A stretch of 64,000 nt of DNA from Bimastos eiseni (taxonomy: Eukaryota > Annelida > Clitellata > Crassiclitellata > Lumbricidae). The notes beneath the pieces are model-generated. The model saw only the letters and a list, made by a program, of their open reading frames with translations. It ran no database searches and had not been told where the DNA came from. The DNA is taken from contig OY365808.1 of NCBI GenBank assembly GCA_959347315.1, positions 904,975 to 968,974 on the forward strand, written 5' to 3'. This document shows, one piece after another, positions 43,851 through 55,312 of this stretch (the stretch's first letter is position 1; the number at the start of each line of letters is the position of its first letter). The position numbers and the translations under genes are program-made.

Positions 43851-43935
43851 CTCAGGTAGTGCCAGTCCTAAGCCTGACATATTAGGAGGGCGACGTCAAT
43901 GATTATTGCTATCAGAATGCTGTTAATTCGGTGGT
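43851..43935 (+). repeat. CGTTAAACTG-family short element
   Basis: CTCAGGTAGTGCCAGTCCTA, AGGAGGGCGACGTCAATGA, then ATGCTGTTAATTCGG instead of the usual GTGTCGTTAAACTG. Leader-like motif about 100 bp upstream. Confidence 0.65.
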
Positions 43936-44174
43936 TCCAATTCTAATCCAATTTTAAAGGATGGCTTCTTTATTCATCGTTGTTATGAGACTTTTCTGAC
44001 CAATTCTCCTTGAATTGAATACCATTCAATTAATTCATTGAATAATTCATCTTGAGTACCTACGGGTAATAATTATGAGGGTCTCATTCCCGATATGGGT
44101 ACCGTCTAATACCCATGGAGATACTAACAGATTTTCTCTCGATTTTGGGCTTTATTAGAATTATTTGAACAGAC

Positions 44175-44575
44175 ATAACTAAATAACTAAATAACTAAGT
44201 AACTAAGTAACTAAATAACTAAGTAACTAAATAACTAAATAACTAAAGAACTAAGGAACTAAATAACTAAAGAACTAATTAACTAAATAATTAAAGAACG
44301 AAAGAACGAAAGAACTAAATAACTAATAACTAAATAACTAAATAACTAAAGAACGAAATAATTAAAGAACGAAAGAACTAAATAACTAAAGAACAGAATA
44401 ACTAAATAACTAAAGAACTAAAAAACTATATAACTAAATAATTAAAGAACTAAAGAACCAAAGAACTAAAGAGCTAAGTAACTAAATAACTAAATAACTA
44501 AAGAACTAGAGAGCTAAAGAACTAAAGAACCAAATAGCTAAATAGCTAAAGAACTAAATAATTAAATAACTAAAT
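44175..44575. repeat. AACTAAAT/AACTAAAG octamer array
   Basis: About 400 bp of imperfect octamers (ACTAAATA, ACTAAAGA, ACTAAGTA, ACCAAAGA, GCTAAATA). Substitutions sit mostly at the same two positions of the unit, so it behaves like a slowly diverging minisatellite. Confidence 0.95.
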
Positions 44576-44647
44576 TCCAGAAAGTATGGAATTACATGTT
44601 TAGTCCTTGCGGTAATCATGGTGTGCAGGTAAATAGTTGATGTTTGA

Positions 44648-45016
44648 CTAGCGGCTGTATGGCTGGGCCTTGCCAGTGTCATAGACGGGCAACAGGTCCC
44701 AGGGATCGAATTTCATTATTATCGTTATACCACCTAGTGGGTTGCACCATTCGTATCGGAATTGTCCCCTACTCATGATCCGTGTCAACCAGCCGGTCCA
44801 GACCAACTCTTCAACTGATTCATGAATTTCTTGTCTGTGGGTCGTAGAGATGGAAGGGGCAGTCGGCTCTGACATCTGCCTCGCGGTGTCGGGTTTCGCT
44901 GTTTGACACCCCGTTGATCTTTGCATAATTCTTGCCGTATGTGTTGAGGCCGTCTGCTTCAGGCGAGACCCATTGATGTCTCTCCTCTGAGGTTTCAGGT
45001 AGACAACTTTATCCAT
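44648..45016 (-). CDS. Unidentified open frame, possible exon
   Basis: A 122-codon minus-strand frame outside any repeat that I recognise. The N-terminal half is basic and Thr/Ser/Gln-rich (MDKVVYLKPQRRDINGSRLK). The C-terminal half has normal composition with several aromatic residues: VEELVWTGWLTRIMSRGQFR, YEWCNPLGGITIIMKFDPWD, LLPVYDTGKAQPYSR. No membrane span or signal peptide is visible. It lies between the octamer array and an L2-like 3' end. It may be a single-exon gene fragment, an exon, or unannotated transposon coding sequence; the second half looks more protein-like than chance frames elsewhere in this window. Confidence 0.3.
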   Translation of the reverse strand: MDKVVYLKPQRRDINGSRLKQTASTHTARIMQRSTGCQTAKPDTARQMSEPTAPSISTTHRQEIHESVEELVWTGWLTRIMSRGQFRYEWCNPLGGITIIMKFDPWDLLPVYDTGKAQPYSR

Positions 45017-45044
45017 AGTCCTCCTACGCCTCTGCTGTCGGTCG

Positions 45045-45080
45045 ATGACTTTTATATAGCGCCATCGTCCTGAGTGTCGC
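45045..45080 (-). mobile_element. L2-like LINE 3' terminus, short
   Basis: GACTTTTATATAGCGCCATC is the reverse of the recurrent terminus. It meets the plus-strand L2-like fragment head-on. Confidence 0.45.
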
Positions 45081-45089
45081 GCGTAATAG

Positions 45090-45546
45090 TTAGCTCGAAT
45101 AGTGCTACGTGTCCCACTACGAACATGCTCCTCTGCCCTATTTCACCTGCTGCATTGGCTCCCTGTTGAATTCAGAATCAAATTTATGTTAGCTTGTTTG
45201 ACCTACAAAGCCCTCATCACCAGTACACCTACCTATATTCATGCTCTACTAACTCCTTACATTCCTCCTCGTTGCTTACGATCATCAAGTACAGGTCTTT
45301 TAGTTGAACCACGATGCAGAACAGTTATGGGCTCCCGTGCATTTCATGTCTCTGCTCCTAGGGAATGGAATCGACTGCCACTCTCTCTTCGTAGCTCAAA
45401 TTCACTTCCTTCCTTTAAAAATACTCAGTACTCACTATTTCTCTTTGGCGTTCAAGGATTTGGAAATCTGATTGCATTTTCTCCTGGCGACTGACTATCT
45501 GCGCCTCAGATTCACATTTAGGTGTGACCTTGTGCGCGTTACAAAT

Positions 45547-45581
<35 letters not shown>

Positions 45582-45585
45582 CTAC
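45090..45585 (+). pseudogene. L2/CR1-like LINE C-terminus with (AAT)n tail
   Basis: Open frame 45102-45494: FHLLHWLPVEFRIKFMLACL, TYKALITSTPTYIHALLTPY, SSSTGLLVEPRCRTVMGSRA, FHVSAPREWNRLPLSLRSSN. This is the complete C-terminal block of L2/CR1 ORF2 (LHWLPV--RI-FK, TYKAL, L-VPR, G-RAF---AP--WN-LP--LR). The frame is intact to SPGD and a stop, then TGTGCGCGTTACAAATTTAA and (AAT)n at 45550-45581. Strong 5' truncation with a clean 3' end, so a relatively young insertion. Confidence 0.85.
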
Positions 45586-45589
45586 GTCA

Positions 45590-46510
45590 GTAGCCAGTAA
45601 TCTATAGCCCTATAGGCTAATAATAGCATGTACAAGCCAATTACAGTTTAAACTGACCTAAATTTCCGAACTTTATGCAATAATTTGCGAAAAACTTTCC
45701 ATTTAGGAATTTATGCGAAACCCACCAGTTTATGCGAAGATATGCGAATTCGCAAAATCACATAAGCCACGGGACCCTATATACAGCCCATTGTAATTAC
45801 GCTTTTTAAAGGTGTCTGTATTGATCAATATTTCTTACTGATGAGTTGACTGCATTTAGCGATCAACTTCGACTGATACAGTAACTGAGAAGGAGCAAGC
45901 ATTTGTAGCTCTTTGTGAACAAACAGCAAACGATAAGTCACGAGTTTAGTTCGATCATCTCAAAGGCCCTATATCCAAATTTTTTTAACTTTAAATAGCT
46001 ACTCTAGTAGCAATTTTAATATGTATTACTTATGTAATATTAATTATGAATAATCGGTTGTATGTTTGACACGTGTTCACGTTGTCAAATTATGAGCCAA
46101 GTTGGGAACGGATAGCCATGAAAATAGGTCAGTGGCTTGTCTACACCTCATTAAAAAATTGCTAATTCTGCAAACCCGAGCGGGTCCCTTAAAATCCACC
46201 CGCGTGGTAGACAAGCCCTGCCTTACACAGTCAAACGCTACCGTTCAAGCTTCAACTTTGTAACAACCTGTGTTTTTGGCTGATCGGGCTTTCATTTAAC
46301 TTTCTAGCAAACAGTTGAAGGCACACTCCAGAGAGTCCATGGAAGGGAATCTTACGAACCAGTACGCCTGGAACGTCGTAGGCTTATGCTGTTTTAGTTT
46401 CTTTGAATTTCTCCCTCAGTGTCACGTAACCATGGAGAATGTACGTATCAGGTATTACGCTGAAAAGTAAACGCTTTGATCTTAGCCAATTGGTCAAGAA
46501 GCGATAAGGA
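45590..46510. other. No gene; TATGCGAA word island at 45680-45765
   Basis: Between 45678 and 45765 the word TATGCGAA/TTGCGAA recurs at least five times, including TATGCGAATTCGCA, which is self-complementary in its core. A leader-like TTTTAAAGGTGTCTGTATTG is at 45806-45825. ACCCGAGCGGGTCCC at 46176 is another small inverted word. No coding signal. Confidence 0.4.
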
Positions 46511-46511
46511 C

Positions 46512-48148
46512 AATTATTAATCCACAGTTTAACGTCGTCATATGACATCTATGGCCGTTGACGACAATTTGAAACATTTACAGTAGAGTGCAAAAAATTC
46601 ATAGCGTCTGAAAGACACCATTCAAAACTGTCTGAATTTTAAACTGTCATTAATGTTCATTGTTTTACAACATAAATAATAATGGTATTAATAACATCAA
46701 TAATACATGTGATATAGTATTTCATGCAAATATAACAATATTTGCATTAATATTTGCATCAAGAAATGTTCAAAATAAAACAAATTGTGTATGACCAGTC
46801 TCTATGTACATTATGTAATCATCAAACTTTTAAAAGATCTTTTAACATGAAATGTTTTTCATAATGTTCTTATTCTATCAAACATTACTACAGAAATATT
46901 TTCATATAATGTATGTTTATAACATTCGTTTATCATATTATACCAAGGTGTAATTCAGTGAATTTACAGCTTTGCATAAATCTCAAATTACTCACTTTGA
47001 CTTTCTAATACAATGTCATTAACATTTTTCATTATCTGCATTTATATGCATGAAATGGCTCAAACGAGCGCAATATTAATTATCACATGTTTGTATAGGC
47101 ACTTAATTAACACAATCAATGCAAAGCAATCAAAATATAATAAACCCTTGACAGTCAAAGCATTAGCCAATCTGCATCAACAAAAACCAATTCCAAAGAC
47201 ATCTTATCATCATAGCTGCAACATGACAATAGAAACTTAATGCAAGAAGACAAAACATTTTTCGCACACCAAACAATGAGTACATGTTGAATCACATTTA
47301 GCAAACTTCACTCTGAATAAAGAATTCTTAATCTAGTGCAAAATGTTTTCCAGAGGTTTACAGATTATAGATATTCACAATCTTTACACCCAGAGCATCT
47401 TATTACATTCTTTTATTTGACACATATAATTGTCAATAAAATCAATCTATAAGAAATAATATTTGACTTTCTTAACTATCACACATTGTTATGATTAATT
47501 TTACAAAAACAAACAAAAAACTCAATTGTTGTAAGACAACAGTTACACAAGTTTTCCATTATAAATAAGGTTTATAAGCATATAAACTTTACTTTGCATA
47601 CAACCATCACTAAGTATATTTTTTAAAATTAAAATCCATTTCATATAAAACACATGCATCTTTTAATGTGTTAGAGATATTCTCTTTTCTACAATTTAAT
47701 AATAAATGGTTAATATTTTCTGGGACCATACATAAACTACAAAGTCCAGTTTCATGTTTCTTCGTAAGAAGAAGAAGTCTTTCATTCAGATTTACTTTTC
47801 CTAATCTTAATCTTGATAATAAATTTTATTTGAACCTCTTTCCTTCTATTTCGGTTAGTATTTTTAAGCACATGTCCACCACAGGAAAAATATGTTTATA
47901 ATGCTGACCGTTGGAATCATTGTCATATTCAATCTGCCATTCATTAACCAAATGAGATGTTATAATGGAAAAGATTTCTTGTAATTCTAAATAATTTGTT
48001 GAATTTATAATAAGCAAATTAAGAGATTGTCTTGCTAAAGCATCTGCTGTTTCATTACCTAATATATTAATATGACTAGGAATCCAAATTAAACATATGT
48101 TACTCATCTTAAATTGATTCCTTGCTACCTCTGTTTCCTGTAAAATGA
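46512..48148 (-). mobile_element. RNase H LINE derivative, 5'-truncated (copy 3)
   Basis: Reverse copy that starts within the RNase H domain (near 48148) and runs to the 3' tail at 46512-46560 (CCACAGTTTAACGTCGTC on the plus strand). In the 47010-47240 interval it carries the same variant as copy 2 rather than that of copy 1. Against copies 1 and 2 it has an insertion in the region after the RNase H block (near 47815). Confidence 0.85.
47620..48145 (-). pseudogene. RNase H and zinc-knuckle remnant (copy 3)
   Basis: The frame of 116 codons reads ICLIWIPSHINILGNETADA, LARQSLNLLIINSTNYLELQ, then NEWQIEYDNDSNGQHYKHIF. It stays open further than in copies 1 and 2 (TEIEGKRFK, then a stop), and the knuckle follows as HETGLCSLCMVPENINHLLL then NCRKEN. 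It therefore lacks the frame lesion at the position of 20543 and is closer to the ancestral coding state. Confidence 0.75.
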
Positions 48149-48434
48149 GTACAATGTTCGTTTGCGAGCAATTCACCTCGTGCCTTATAAATGGTTTCCT
48201 AAACTATGAAAATAGGTTTTCAACAAGGCGAATCTAATTGAGGTGAATAACTGTTAAAATTCGGTCATATACCAAAGAGTTACTTCAACGCATGAATGCA
48301 ATTAAATTAATACAATTATAAATATAGATATCTATCATATAAAACACACATAAGCACAGATCTACTCGATTGTCTTTTACACCTTTGTAATCAATGGTAA
48401 ATCAGCCACCTAGCGACCATTCTATTCTGAGCTA

Positions 48435-48533
48435 CAGACGCTGTGGCGAGACAATGTCCGAGACCAAGACACTGAAAAAACTGTCTCGAGACGTCTCGAG
48501 ACCGAGACACTGTCTCGAGACCATACAACTCTG
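48435..48533. mobile_element. Small hAT-like element with CTCGAGAC repeats
   Basis: Ends CAGACGCTGTGGCGAGACAA and, inward from the right, CAGAGTTGTATGGTCTCGAG. The interior is dominated by GTCTCGAGAC words (CTCGAGA is self-complementary), with CCGAGACC and GAGACACTG variants. No convincing target duplication. The overlapping minus-strand frames of 77 and 95 codons are artefacts. Confidence 0.5.
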
Positions 48534-48539
48534 GCTGTT

Positions 48540-49250
48540 CATCAACCAGCTTGGTGTGGCATGATCTGTCTGAAATGGCACGTGACCGGTATTCGTCTGA
48601 AGAATTCGGTCTGCTTGCTGGGTCATTCGCAACACCGGTGCGGCTACTACGGCCTCTAGATCCATCTATTTTAGACAAAATCTTATAATGTTAGATATAA
48701 TAGTTGTACCCAACAACTCGCTGTGCCATTTGTGTGAACGAAAATGTTCGACGAAATAACCTTTCAAGGCCATAACCAACTAACCTCAACATCTTTCGTT
48801 AATTCGCAGGCTACAAAAACGAGCTGCATAGTCACGCTTTGACACATGCATGAACACAGTGGAAATCTTTGATAAGCTGTAATAATCCATCCCTCTATGC
48901 ATCTTTGAAATTGCAACACTTAAGATAGGAGGTGAAATACTGAAATCCAGGTGTATATGGAGAAATTGTTCATGTGACGGCGATTTAGACTAGCACAGTC
49001 AATCTTATTATTATGTGCATATAACTATTATTGAAGTATTTATGGGTATGAAGATTCACTAGTAAAATTATGCAAATGTAATAAGAAGTTCATATTGCTC
49101 TACTTTTTAATGAATTAATGCGTGGCTGCAGTTTCTTCTTGCAGAAATGAGCATTTCATTTTGGCCTATGACATAAATGATATATCATCAGTTTGTTGTG
49201 CACTCAACAGTCCTTACTCAATGACTGAACTTCGCCACTGCTCACTCTCT
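48540..49250. other. No gene seen
   Basis: AT-rich unique-looking DNA. No domain, RNA or repeat end. Confidence 0.35.
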
Positions 49251-49251
49251 A

Positions 49252-49332
49252 GCAGTGCCAGTCCCGAGCCGAGATTCGGAGGTGGGCTGCGCTAAAAATC
49301 TTTGTTTTCGCACACTGTCGTTCAACTGAAAC
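49252..49332 (+). repeat. CGTTAAACTG-family short element
   Basis: GCAGTGCCAGTCCCGAGCCG, GGAGGTGGGCTGCGC, CACACTGTCGTTCAACTGAA. Diverged copy in plus orientation. Confidence 0.65.
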
Positions 49333-49334
49333 TG

Positions 49335-49865
49335 TTGGCACAATTGGCGCTTTATCCTTCCAATTATATCGAAAATATTAAGAAGGAGACCAAGAAATAC
49401 AACAATACAATTTAGCAATAGTTTCAAAGTCAATTGTCGTAAATAATCGATTAAATACACGTAGATAGCAATTGCACCTTCAAGGCAAACTCCAGACTCC
49501 AGACACCTTGAATAGCAATCTCTATAATAAATTTATTAAACTTTCACACTTTTCAATTAATAAGACGCTTGCCTGCTATCCAAAGAAACGTGTAATAACT
49601 AAATAACCACAAAATCGTTACTTAAAACATTTAATGCTCTTGTTAAAAGTCTAGAGTAGGGAACCGGCTTATTCACGAGCGCTGTGTTAGAAGTCAGAGT
49701 ATGTAGCTATGGTAATTAAAGGGACTGTCTACACTACATACTCCTCGCATATATCTCTGCATGAATATTATGGGTATGCCTTGTATCTGCGTGCGTCTAT
49801 CTCGCGTCTCCGTCAGTGTATGCCTCGTTCCCTAGTGCATATATGCTTCGTGTCTTTGTGCTAGC
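49335..49865. other. No gene seen
   Basis: AT-rich DNA. The minus-strand 72-codon frame at 49242-49460 overlaps the repeat and has no domain. Confidence 0.35.
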
Positions 49866-49873
49866 GCCTTGTG

Positions 49874-49876
<3 letters not shown>

Positions 49877-49927
<51 letters not shown>
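49877..49927. repeat. (TA)n microsatellite
   Basis: About 25 perfect TA units. Confidence 0.98.
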
Positions 49928-49930
<3 letters not shown>

Positions 49931-50080
49931 TCGTGTCTTCGTCTGTATGCCTTGTGTCCTTCTGATTATTCTTGTGTTGACCAGTGAGTCTCTTTCTTCA
50001 CCAGATCTCGTGATATTTGACGCCTCGAGGTTTAACGAGATGTCTCCTACCTCCGTCTCCGACTGACAGAGCGAACATCA

Positions 50081-50157
50081 TTCCATCCATCCATCCATAA
50101 TCCATCCATCCATTCATTCGTCGTTCGTGACTTTGGCTGCTGCTGCTGCTGCTGCTG
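50081..50157. repeat. Short (ATCC)n and (GCT)n
   Basis: ATCC units at 50081-50116 with interruptions, then seven GCT triplets at about 50136-50157. The Ala-rich minus-strand frame through GCT (60 codons, 50114-50296) shows no domain. Confidence 0.9.
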
Positions 50158-50299
50158 GAAGAATGATCCCCTTCGTGTGCTCGACTTGGATCAGATGAGG
50201 ACTACTATCGCTCGATGAAGCAGCGTCTGCGATCAATGAGATAAAACTCAGCTCAAAACTATTTGTAGGAATCAATCGTCGACTCGAAGCCATCAAAGT

Positions 50300-50690
50300 C
50301 TATCGAGCTATGGAAGCTCTAAAGGCGCTCAGGCTGATAAAGGTAAGAGATGAATATCTGTACTCGGTACTTCTCATTTTAACTTTTATTTTTGACTAGC
50401 TATAGCATAGCAGATGCCTAACTCATTTTTGTTTGTTTTGACACAACTCCAAACATGTTCTTTACCAAATCCTCCAACCTCTACTATGCATGAAATAGAT
50501 CCCACAGCCATGTTCTCCTAAACAATGACGATTATCGATATGGCCTTAGATCACTGTATACAAATATTTATTATTGTGTCGTTCAATTCTAGCTAATTTA
50601 ATTGTTGGTTGTCACTCATGTTCAAGGCAGCGCTCGTAAATTGGTCTAAAGCTTGGGCCCTGCGCTTGGCTTTCGAGTGACGCCTATTTA
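50300..50690. other. No gene seen
   Basis: Unique-looking; the region begins CTAAAGGCGCTCAGGCTGAT, then GTAAGAGATG, which could be taken for a donor site, but no exon is supported. Confidence 0.3.
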
Positions 50691-50815
50691 AGCTTTTGTC
50701 ATTTTCACTATGAAACTAACTCTCTTGGCAACCTGCGACACATTCAACTTCAGTTAGGCCAGCGCTAAGAGCGCCTCCGAGTAGATGTTTTGAAAGGGTG
50801 CTCTATAAATGCTCA
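50690..50815 (+). mobile_element. L2-like LINE 3' end
   Basis: AGGCCAGCGCTAAGAGCGCC, TCCGAGTAGATGTTTTG, then GGGTGCTCTATAAATGC. Same order as 18160-18235 and 58100-58170. Confidence 0.6.
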
Positions 50816-50819
50816 TTTT

Positions 50820-51520
50820 TACATTACGTTAAAAATTACAATATTTAAGGGTTATCGCTTCAATTACTCATATCCTAACGCATATGATCCCTCGCCTTTC
50901 CCTCTCGCCTTAGACGATACCCGCCTTAGCAGCTGATCTGCCTATCTCATCACTCTGGTAAGCGGACCTAGGCCTACCCCGGTCTGCCCTTGGACAATCC
51001 ATCTAATTTGGCGCAACGTTCGTGAATAATACGCTCAAGATTGAAAGTCTCTATATAACGTCCATAGTTTTGGGGCGAAATTTTCACGTCTTTTGACAAA
51101 ACGAACTGATTCATTAACTTTTAGTTATGAAAATAAATTGACGATTGACTATGTCAGCAAAATAAGAAAACGCCTTTGGGGTTTAGAACATCATATTTTC
51201 AAATAGAAGCAAATTTTTATTGGATCAACATCTGTATTTAAGAGTAAACGTGTAAACAATTCCTCTAGCATAGATTCCTCGTATGAAAATATGGCCAAAA
51301 GTCTACCTACCACACTGCGCTTGTATTTCGCCATTGCTGTTGGTCTTGTGATTATCGCCTTGGTCGCACATACGCATCGTCTTAGCAAAGAGTATTGATC
51401 ATTTGAGAAAACTGACTCTGTGTTTATCTAGCGCTGGAGTTGTCTCTCTGGCTCAGGTAAAGCAATTCCCTGCGGCATGCCCGCGCACGATGGAAGCAAA
51501 TTTCTGCTCATAAGAAATAA
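50820..51520. other. No gene seen
   Basis: Mixed DNA; the minus-strand frame of 65 codons at 51191-51388 has no domain. Confidence 0.35.
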
Positions 51521-51521
51521 T

Positions 51522-51960
51522 TGGGTCAGGACTGTTATAATATTATCGTCAGGTTTGTTTATAATTGGGTCAGATTTGAGATAATTTGGTTAGTTTTGTT
51601 ATAGATGGGTCTGTTTTGTTATTATCGGGTCAAGTTTGTCATAATTGGGTTATAGGTTTTTGATAATTTGGTCATGTTTTGCTATTATACTTGAGTCAGT
51701 TTTATTATAATTGGGTCAGATATTTTATTATTTGGCCAGAGGTTTGTTATAATTGGGTCTGGTTTGTTATGATCAGATCTGTTATTATTGGGTCAGGTTT
51801 ATTATAGTTGGGTGAGTTTTTTGTAATTTGGTCAGGTTTGTAATAATTGGATAAAGTTTCTAATTATTATATCAGATTTGTTATAATTTGGTATAATTGG
51901 ATTAGGTTTGTGACGATCGTTACAGATTTTTTATTATTGGGTTTGCTACAATTAAGCAAT
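51522..51960. repeat. Degenerate TAATTGGGTCAGGTTTG minisatellite
   Basis: About 24 imperfect units of 16-20 bp, with the core TTGGGTCAG/TTTGTTATAA. Unit length varies (TTTGGTCAGG, TTGGGTCTGTTTTG), so the array is old and indel-prone. Non-coding. Confidence 0.9.
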
Positions 51961-52059
51961 GTTGACGCTGAGGAAGTTAGTCTTGAAATTTATCAAAATA
52001 TCGACAGCACAATGAATAAAGATCGAAGCAATAGAATTCTGGTTTATCGATTATTCTTT

Positions 52060-52575
52060 GGCTTCAGATTCGTTCATTCATTGGCACTTAATTCGTTGAC
52101 AATTCGGTCTCATATTCGGTCGCATTTTTCAGTCCCCGAATTCGAATTGTTTGCCCATCTGCCACCTAAACGGTCTTACTTTTACCCAGAAGTCGGTTAT
52201 TCTGAGATCAAAATTGCCCTTTAGCTCCAAACGGCTAATTCTGTTGGAACCATGATTTGATCAGTATATTCCTCAAATTGGTCACTTTTTGTTTAAAAAA
52301 TGTCTGAATCTTTGGTTCCCGAATAGATCGTAGTGGTTCAGCTCAGGTTTCGGTCTTTTTTGACTCCAAATGGATCGCTTTTTGGCTAGTCTGACAGTCT
52401 AGATTCGGTCGTTCTTCGGACTGATTAAGTTCTTATTCGGCCCTGAATCGATCGTTATTCGGCCCCAGATAGGTCGTTCTTCGGCACCGGATCGGTCATT
52501 GTTCGGCACCGATTCGGTCTTTATTCCGTCCCAATTTGGCCGTTATTGGACCCTGATTCGGTCGTTCCTCGACTC
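52060..52575. repeat. Degenerate ATTCGGTCGTTATTCGG minisatellite
   Basis: About 20 imperfect units with the core TTCGGTCGTT/TTCGGCCCC and periods near 21-25 bp. It follows the 51.5-kb array after about 100 bp and shares the GGTC core, so one may have grown from the other. The 125-codon plus-strand frame spanning both (51847-52224) is a repeat translation. Confidence 0.85.
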
Positions 52576-52579
52576 CCTA

Positions 52580-53990
52580 ATCATTCACTTACCCAATAAC
52601 AATTCAGTTTCTGTACAGAAACGCCCAAGGTGACGTCATGGAACGTTATGGCAGAATTGATCTATGAGAAGCCGCCATTTGTTGTGGAGATGATGCTTAT
52701 CCTTGAGTCGTAAATCTGGCGCCATATAAAGCGGTCAACGGGAGTTCGTGAGGTGCAACGCAATTCAAATGCCTTCGTGAGAGAAGGTCGACGACGATGA
52801 CGTTTAGTTGTCCCTTTTAATGTCGTCAATAGGAAATTCGCGTTAGTTCAGTAACATCAAATTCCTCTTATCAGTCCGCCATTAGACCTGGCATAGTATA
52901 CATATATACACACACATACATACATGTAATAACGGAGCTTAATTATTTTATCAAAACTTGATATTATGCATGCAACATGATATGGCACAACGTAACTGAC
53001 ATTTGATCATAATTACAATAGCAATAATGATATCATAATAGAAGGAGAAGTACATTTCAGTTATCATTCAGCAACAATGTCACTTATCACGTACGCTTGA
53101 CTTTCACGTTACAGTTTACCACCAAAATCCACCGTGTGCGCTAGATTCTGGTATTCCCAGTCAGTATGACACCGCTAGAGGACGCTCGAGTCTAGTGTAC
53201 CAAGTGAGTACGAGCATCTACGCCAGAGGCCGCACATCATCAGAATATGGGTTAGCGGGATCATTGAGCAATCGATAAGTTCTGTAGTATATTATATTTG
53301 TTTATATGCAAAAATCAAGGCACACGAAATCCCTGCTGATACCATTCGAAAACAAGGACAATGTCCGTCCGCAATGCAGGCAGGCATAGCGTCTTTCAAC
53401 CGTAACATCTATGACTTTAGCGTCAATAGCAGTGGGGCGATTTGCGCTACGTGAAAACAATTCGGAAATGAATTGGAATCGATTCTTGTTTCCGGCTGTT
53501 TCCTTTAATATGAGCAGTGGTTGAGCGGGAGAGTGAGTTAGCGAATTAAGAGGGTGTGAGTACAGGTCATTTGTTGGTTGGTGAGCTAGTGTGATTGCAA
53601 GCTTGTCAGTCTGTGAGCGAGTTACCAAACGAATCAATATAATGAATATCAAATAGAGCAATCGAAGGCAGCTTAAGTAAATAAAAATATAAATTAATGA
53701 ACCATTTACAGATTAGAAAGTAATAACTAAATACGGATTATACTTGTGTATAGGCTGCAATCCGTGTTCTGGTGCCAGACGTGACACTAATGGCTAATCA
53801 ATGCAAAGATGGACACGATTAGTAACTGTTAGGCTACTGAAATCGACCACAGTTTCCTAACTGATTATTATAATTATGATTCGCAAAGCTTGCAGCTTAT
53901 CGATAGAATTAGCAGCAGTTGATAAATTAGCAATTAGAATCAGATGAAGCTACAAAGAGTCTGTAAATAGTCGTTTTGTCAAATTTTAAT
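52580..53990. other. No gene seen
   Basis: About 1.4 kb. A 119-codon minus-strand frame (53302-53661) starts in hydrophobic residues (LYLIFIILIRLVTRSQ) but has no domain, and its plus strand is a loose GTGAG repeat (GAGTGAGTTAGCGAATTAAG), so it is not called. Confidence 0.4.
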
Positions 53991-54134
53991 CACCGTTTGC
54001 ATGATTGTCGAGCGGCTTGACGATACGTAGTCTGATTTCCGGGCAATGTTGACAATTTCATTGAACGTTTTTTCAAATACCTAGCAATTTTGTTCTTCCT
54101 TATAAATAGAACTAATTTCTCAATGCTCCTAAAC

Positions 54135-54281
54135 CAGTGGCGTCCAGATACGAGGGGTGCGAAGGCAAATGAATCAAATTTCAGGTAGGGGTATTTTTTA
54201 GTCTTAGGGAAGAATAGCTTGCCTTCCTGACACTTGGGACCGGGGTCTGCCTCCATCACTCAGACGGGATTGACGCCCCTG
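54135..54281. mobile_element. hAT-like MITE, 147 bp
   Basis: Ends CAGTGGCGTCCAGATACG and, inward from the right, CAGGGGCGTCAATCCCG, a CAGNGGCGTC pattern typical of some hAT termini. The flanking octamers TCCTAAAC (54127-54134) and TATTAAAC (54282-54289) agree at 6 of 8 positions. The 89-codon minus-strand frame (ADPGPKCQEGKLFFPKTKK) lies mostly inside it and is not a gene. Confidence 0.65.
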
Positions 54282-54289
54282 TATTAAAC

Positions 54290-54885
54290 AACCTTTCAGA
54301 AAATACTTTACAATTTTAATCACCTATCGCCTATCGCCAACGCTGTAATTTCGGGAGGGAAAGAGAATCCATTCATTCGGCTAATCATTTTACGAGTAAA
54401 ATATGCCTAGCTAAATAATGTCATTCGATTAGAACAATGATCATGCGACAGCAAATCGATTAAAATTAGATTCAGCTGTTAATCTAATTGGTTGGTTAAT
54501 CGCTTAGACTCCAATTACTGATTAGTTACTTTGAATCAATGGCCAAAGCGAATAGAGTATTCTGACGGTAAAATCTGCTTCACGATATGATTAGCTAGCG
54601 GTAGAACACGATCACGAGATGGAGTCCAAAGGGAATACGTCAGAGACATTTCTAGGAAGCAGCCTTTGAAGGACATGACCTGATTTCACAGGGTCATCAA
54701 AACATGCAACTATCGACCTTAAAAAAAGCATAATAGGTCAAAGGTTAGGCTGTCACTAAATTGACTCCGGATCATTTGAGAAGTGACGTCAAACTCTGGA
54801 GAATCTGAGGAAGCAATAACTTACGATACGTGCAAATGGAAGTTTAAGACCAACGATTAATGGACTGGTGCATTAGCCTCTTTTC
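54290..54885. other. No gene seen
   Basis: Unique-looking AT-rich DNA. No domain-bearing frame. Confidence 0.35.
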
Positions 54886-54888
54886 CTA

Positions 54889-55108
54889 GTTCTCTCTCTG
54901 TATCTGTCTCTCTATCTTTCTTTGTCTCTGTCTATGTGTCCGTCTCTCTGTTTCTGTCTCTGTTTCTGTCTCTGTTTCTGTCTCTGTTTCTGTCTCTGTC
55001 TCTCTCGCTGTTTCACACAAGCGCACTCAAACACCCTCTTTGTTCTTTCGTTGCTGTCTCAGTGCCACTTCCTCACTCTCCCCTCCCTTTCTACTTCTCT
55101 GCTCTCTC

Positions 55109-55141
<33 letters not shown>

Positions 55142-55312
55142 GCCTATCTCCGTATCTCTCTGGCTCTATCTCTTTCTCTCCTTCTTCCTCTCCCTGTATG
55201 TCTACGTCTATCTCTTATCGTCTCCCTCTGCCCATCTTCCAATCAACCTTTCCTATTCTCTCACTCCCTCTCCCTTCCTCCCTCCTCTCTCTCTTTCCCT
55301 TAGTTCTCCACC
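54889..55312. repeat. TCTG/TCTC pyrimidine tract, about 420 bp
   Basis: The longest of the CT-rich tracts. CTGTTTCTGTCT repeats about five times at 54945-54998. Leu/Ser/Cys-rich frames in all three plus-strand phases, up to 131 codons, are artefacts. Confidence 0.85.

Noticed and set aside
47013..47240. Identical 75-codon frame at 47013-47240 (plus) and 37237-37464 (minus)
   Set aside because: It is conserved only because both lie in the antisense strand of the same repeat's 3' region; copies 1 and 4 do not keep it open.
53302..53661. 119-codon minus-strand frame with a hydrophobic start
   Set aside because: The region is a loose GTGAG-type repeat on the opposite strand and no domain is visible.
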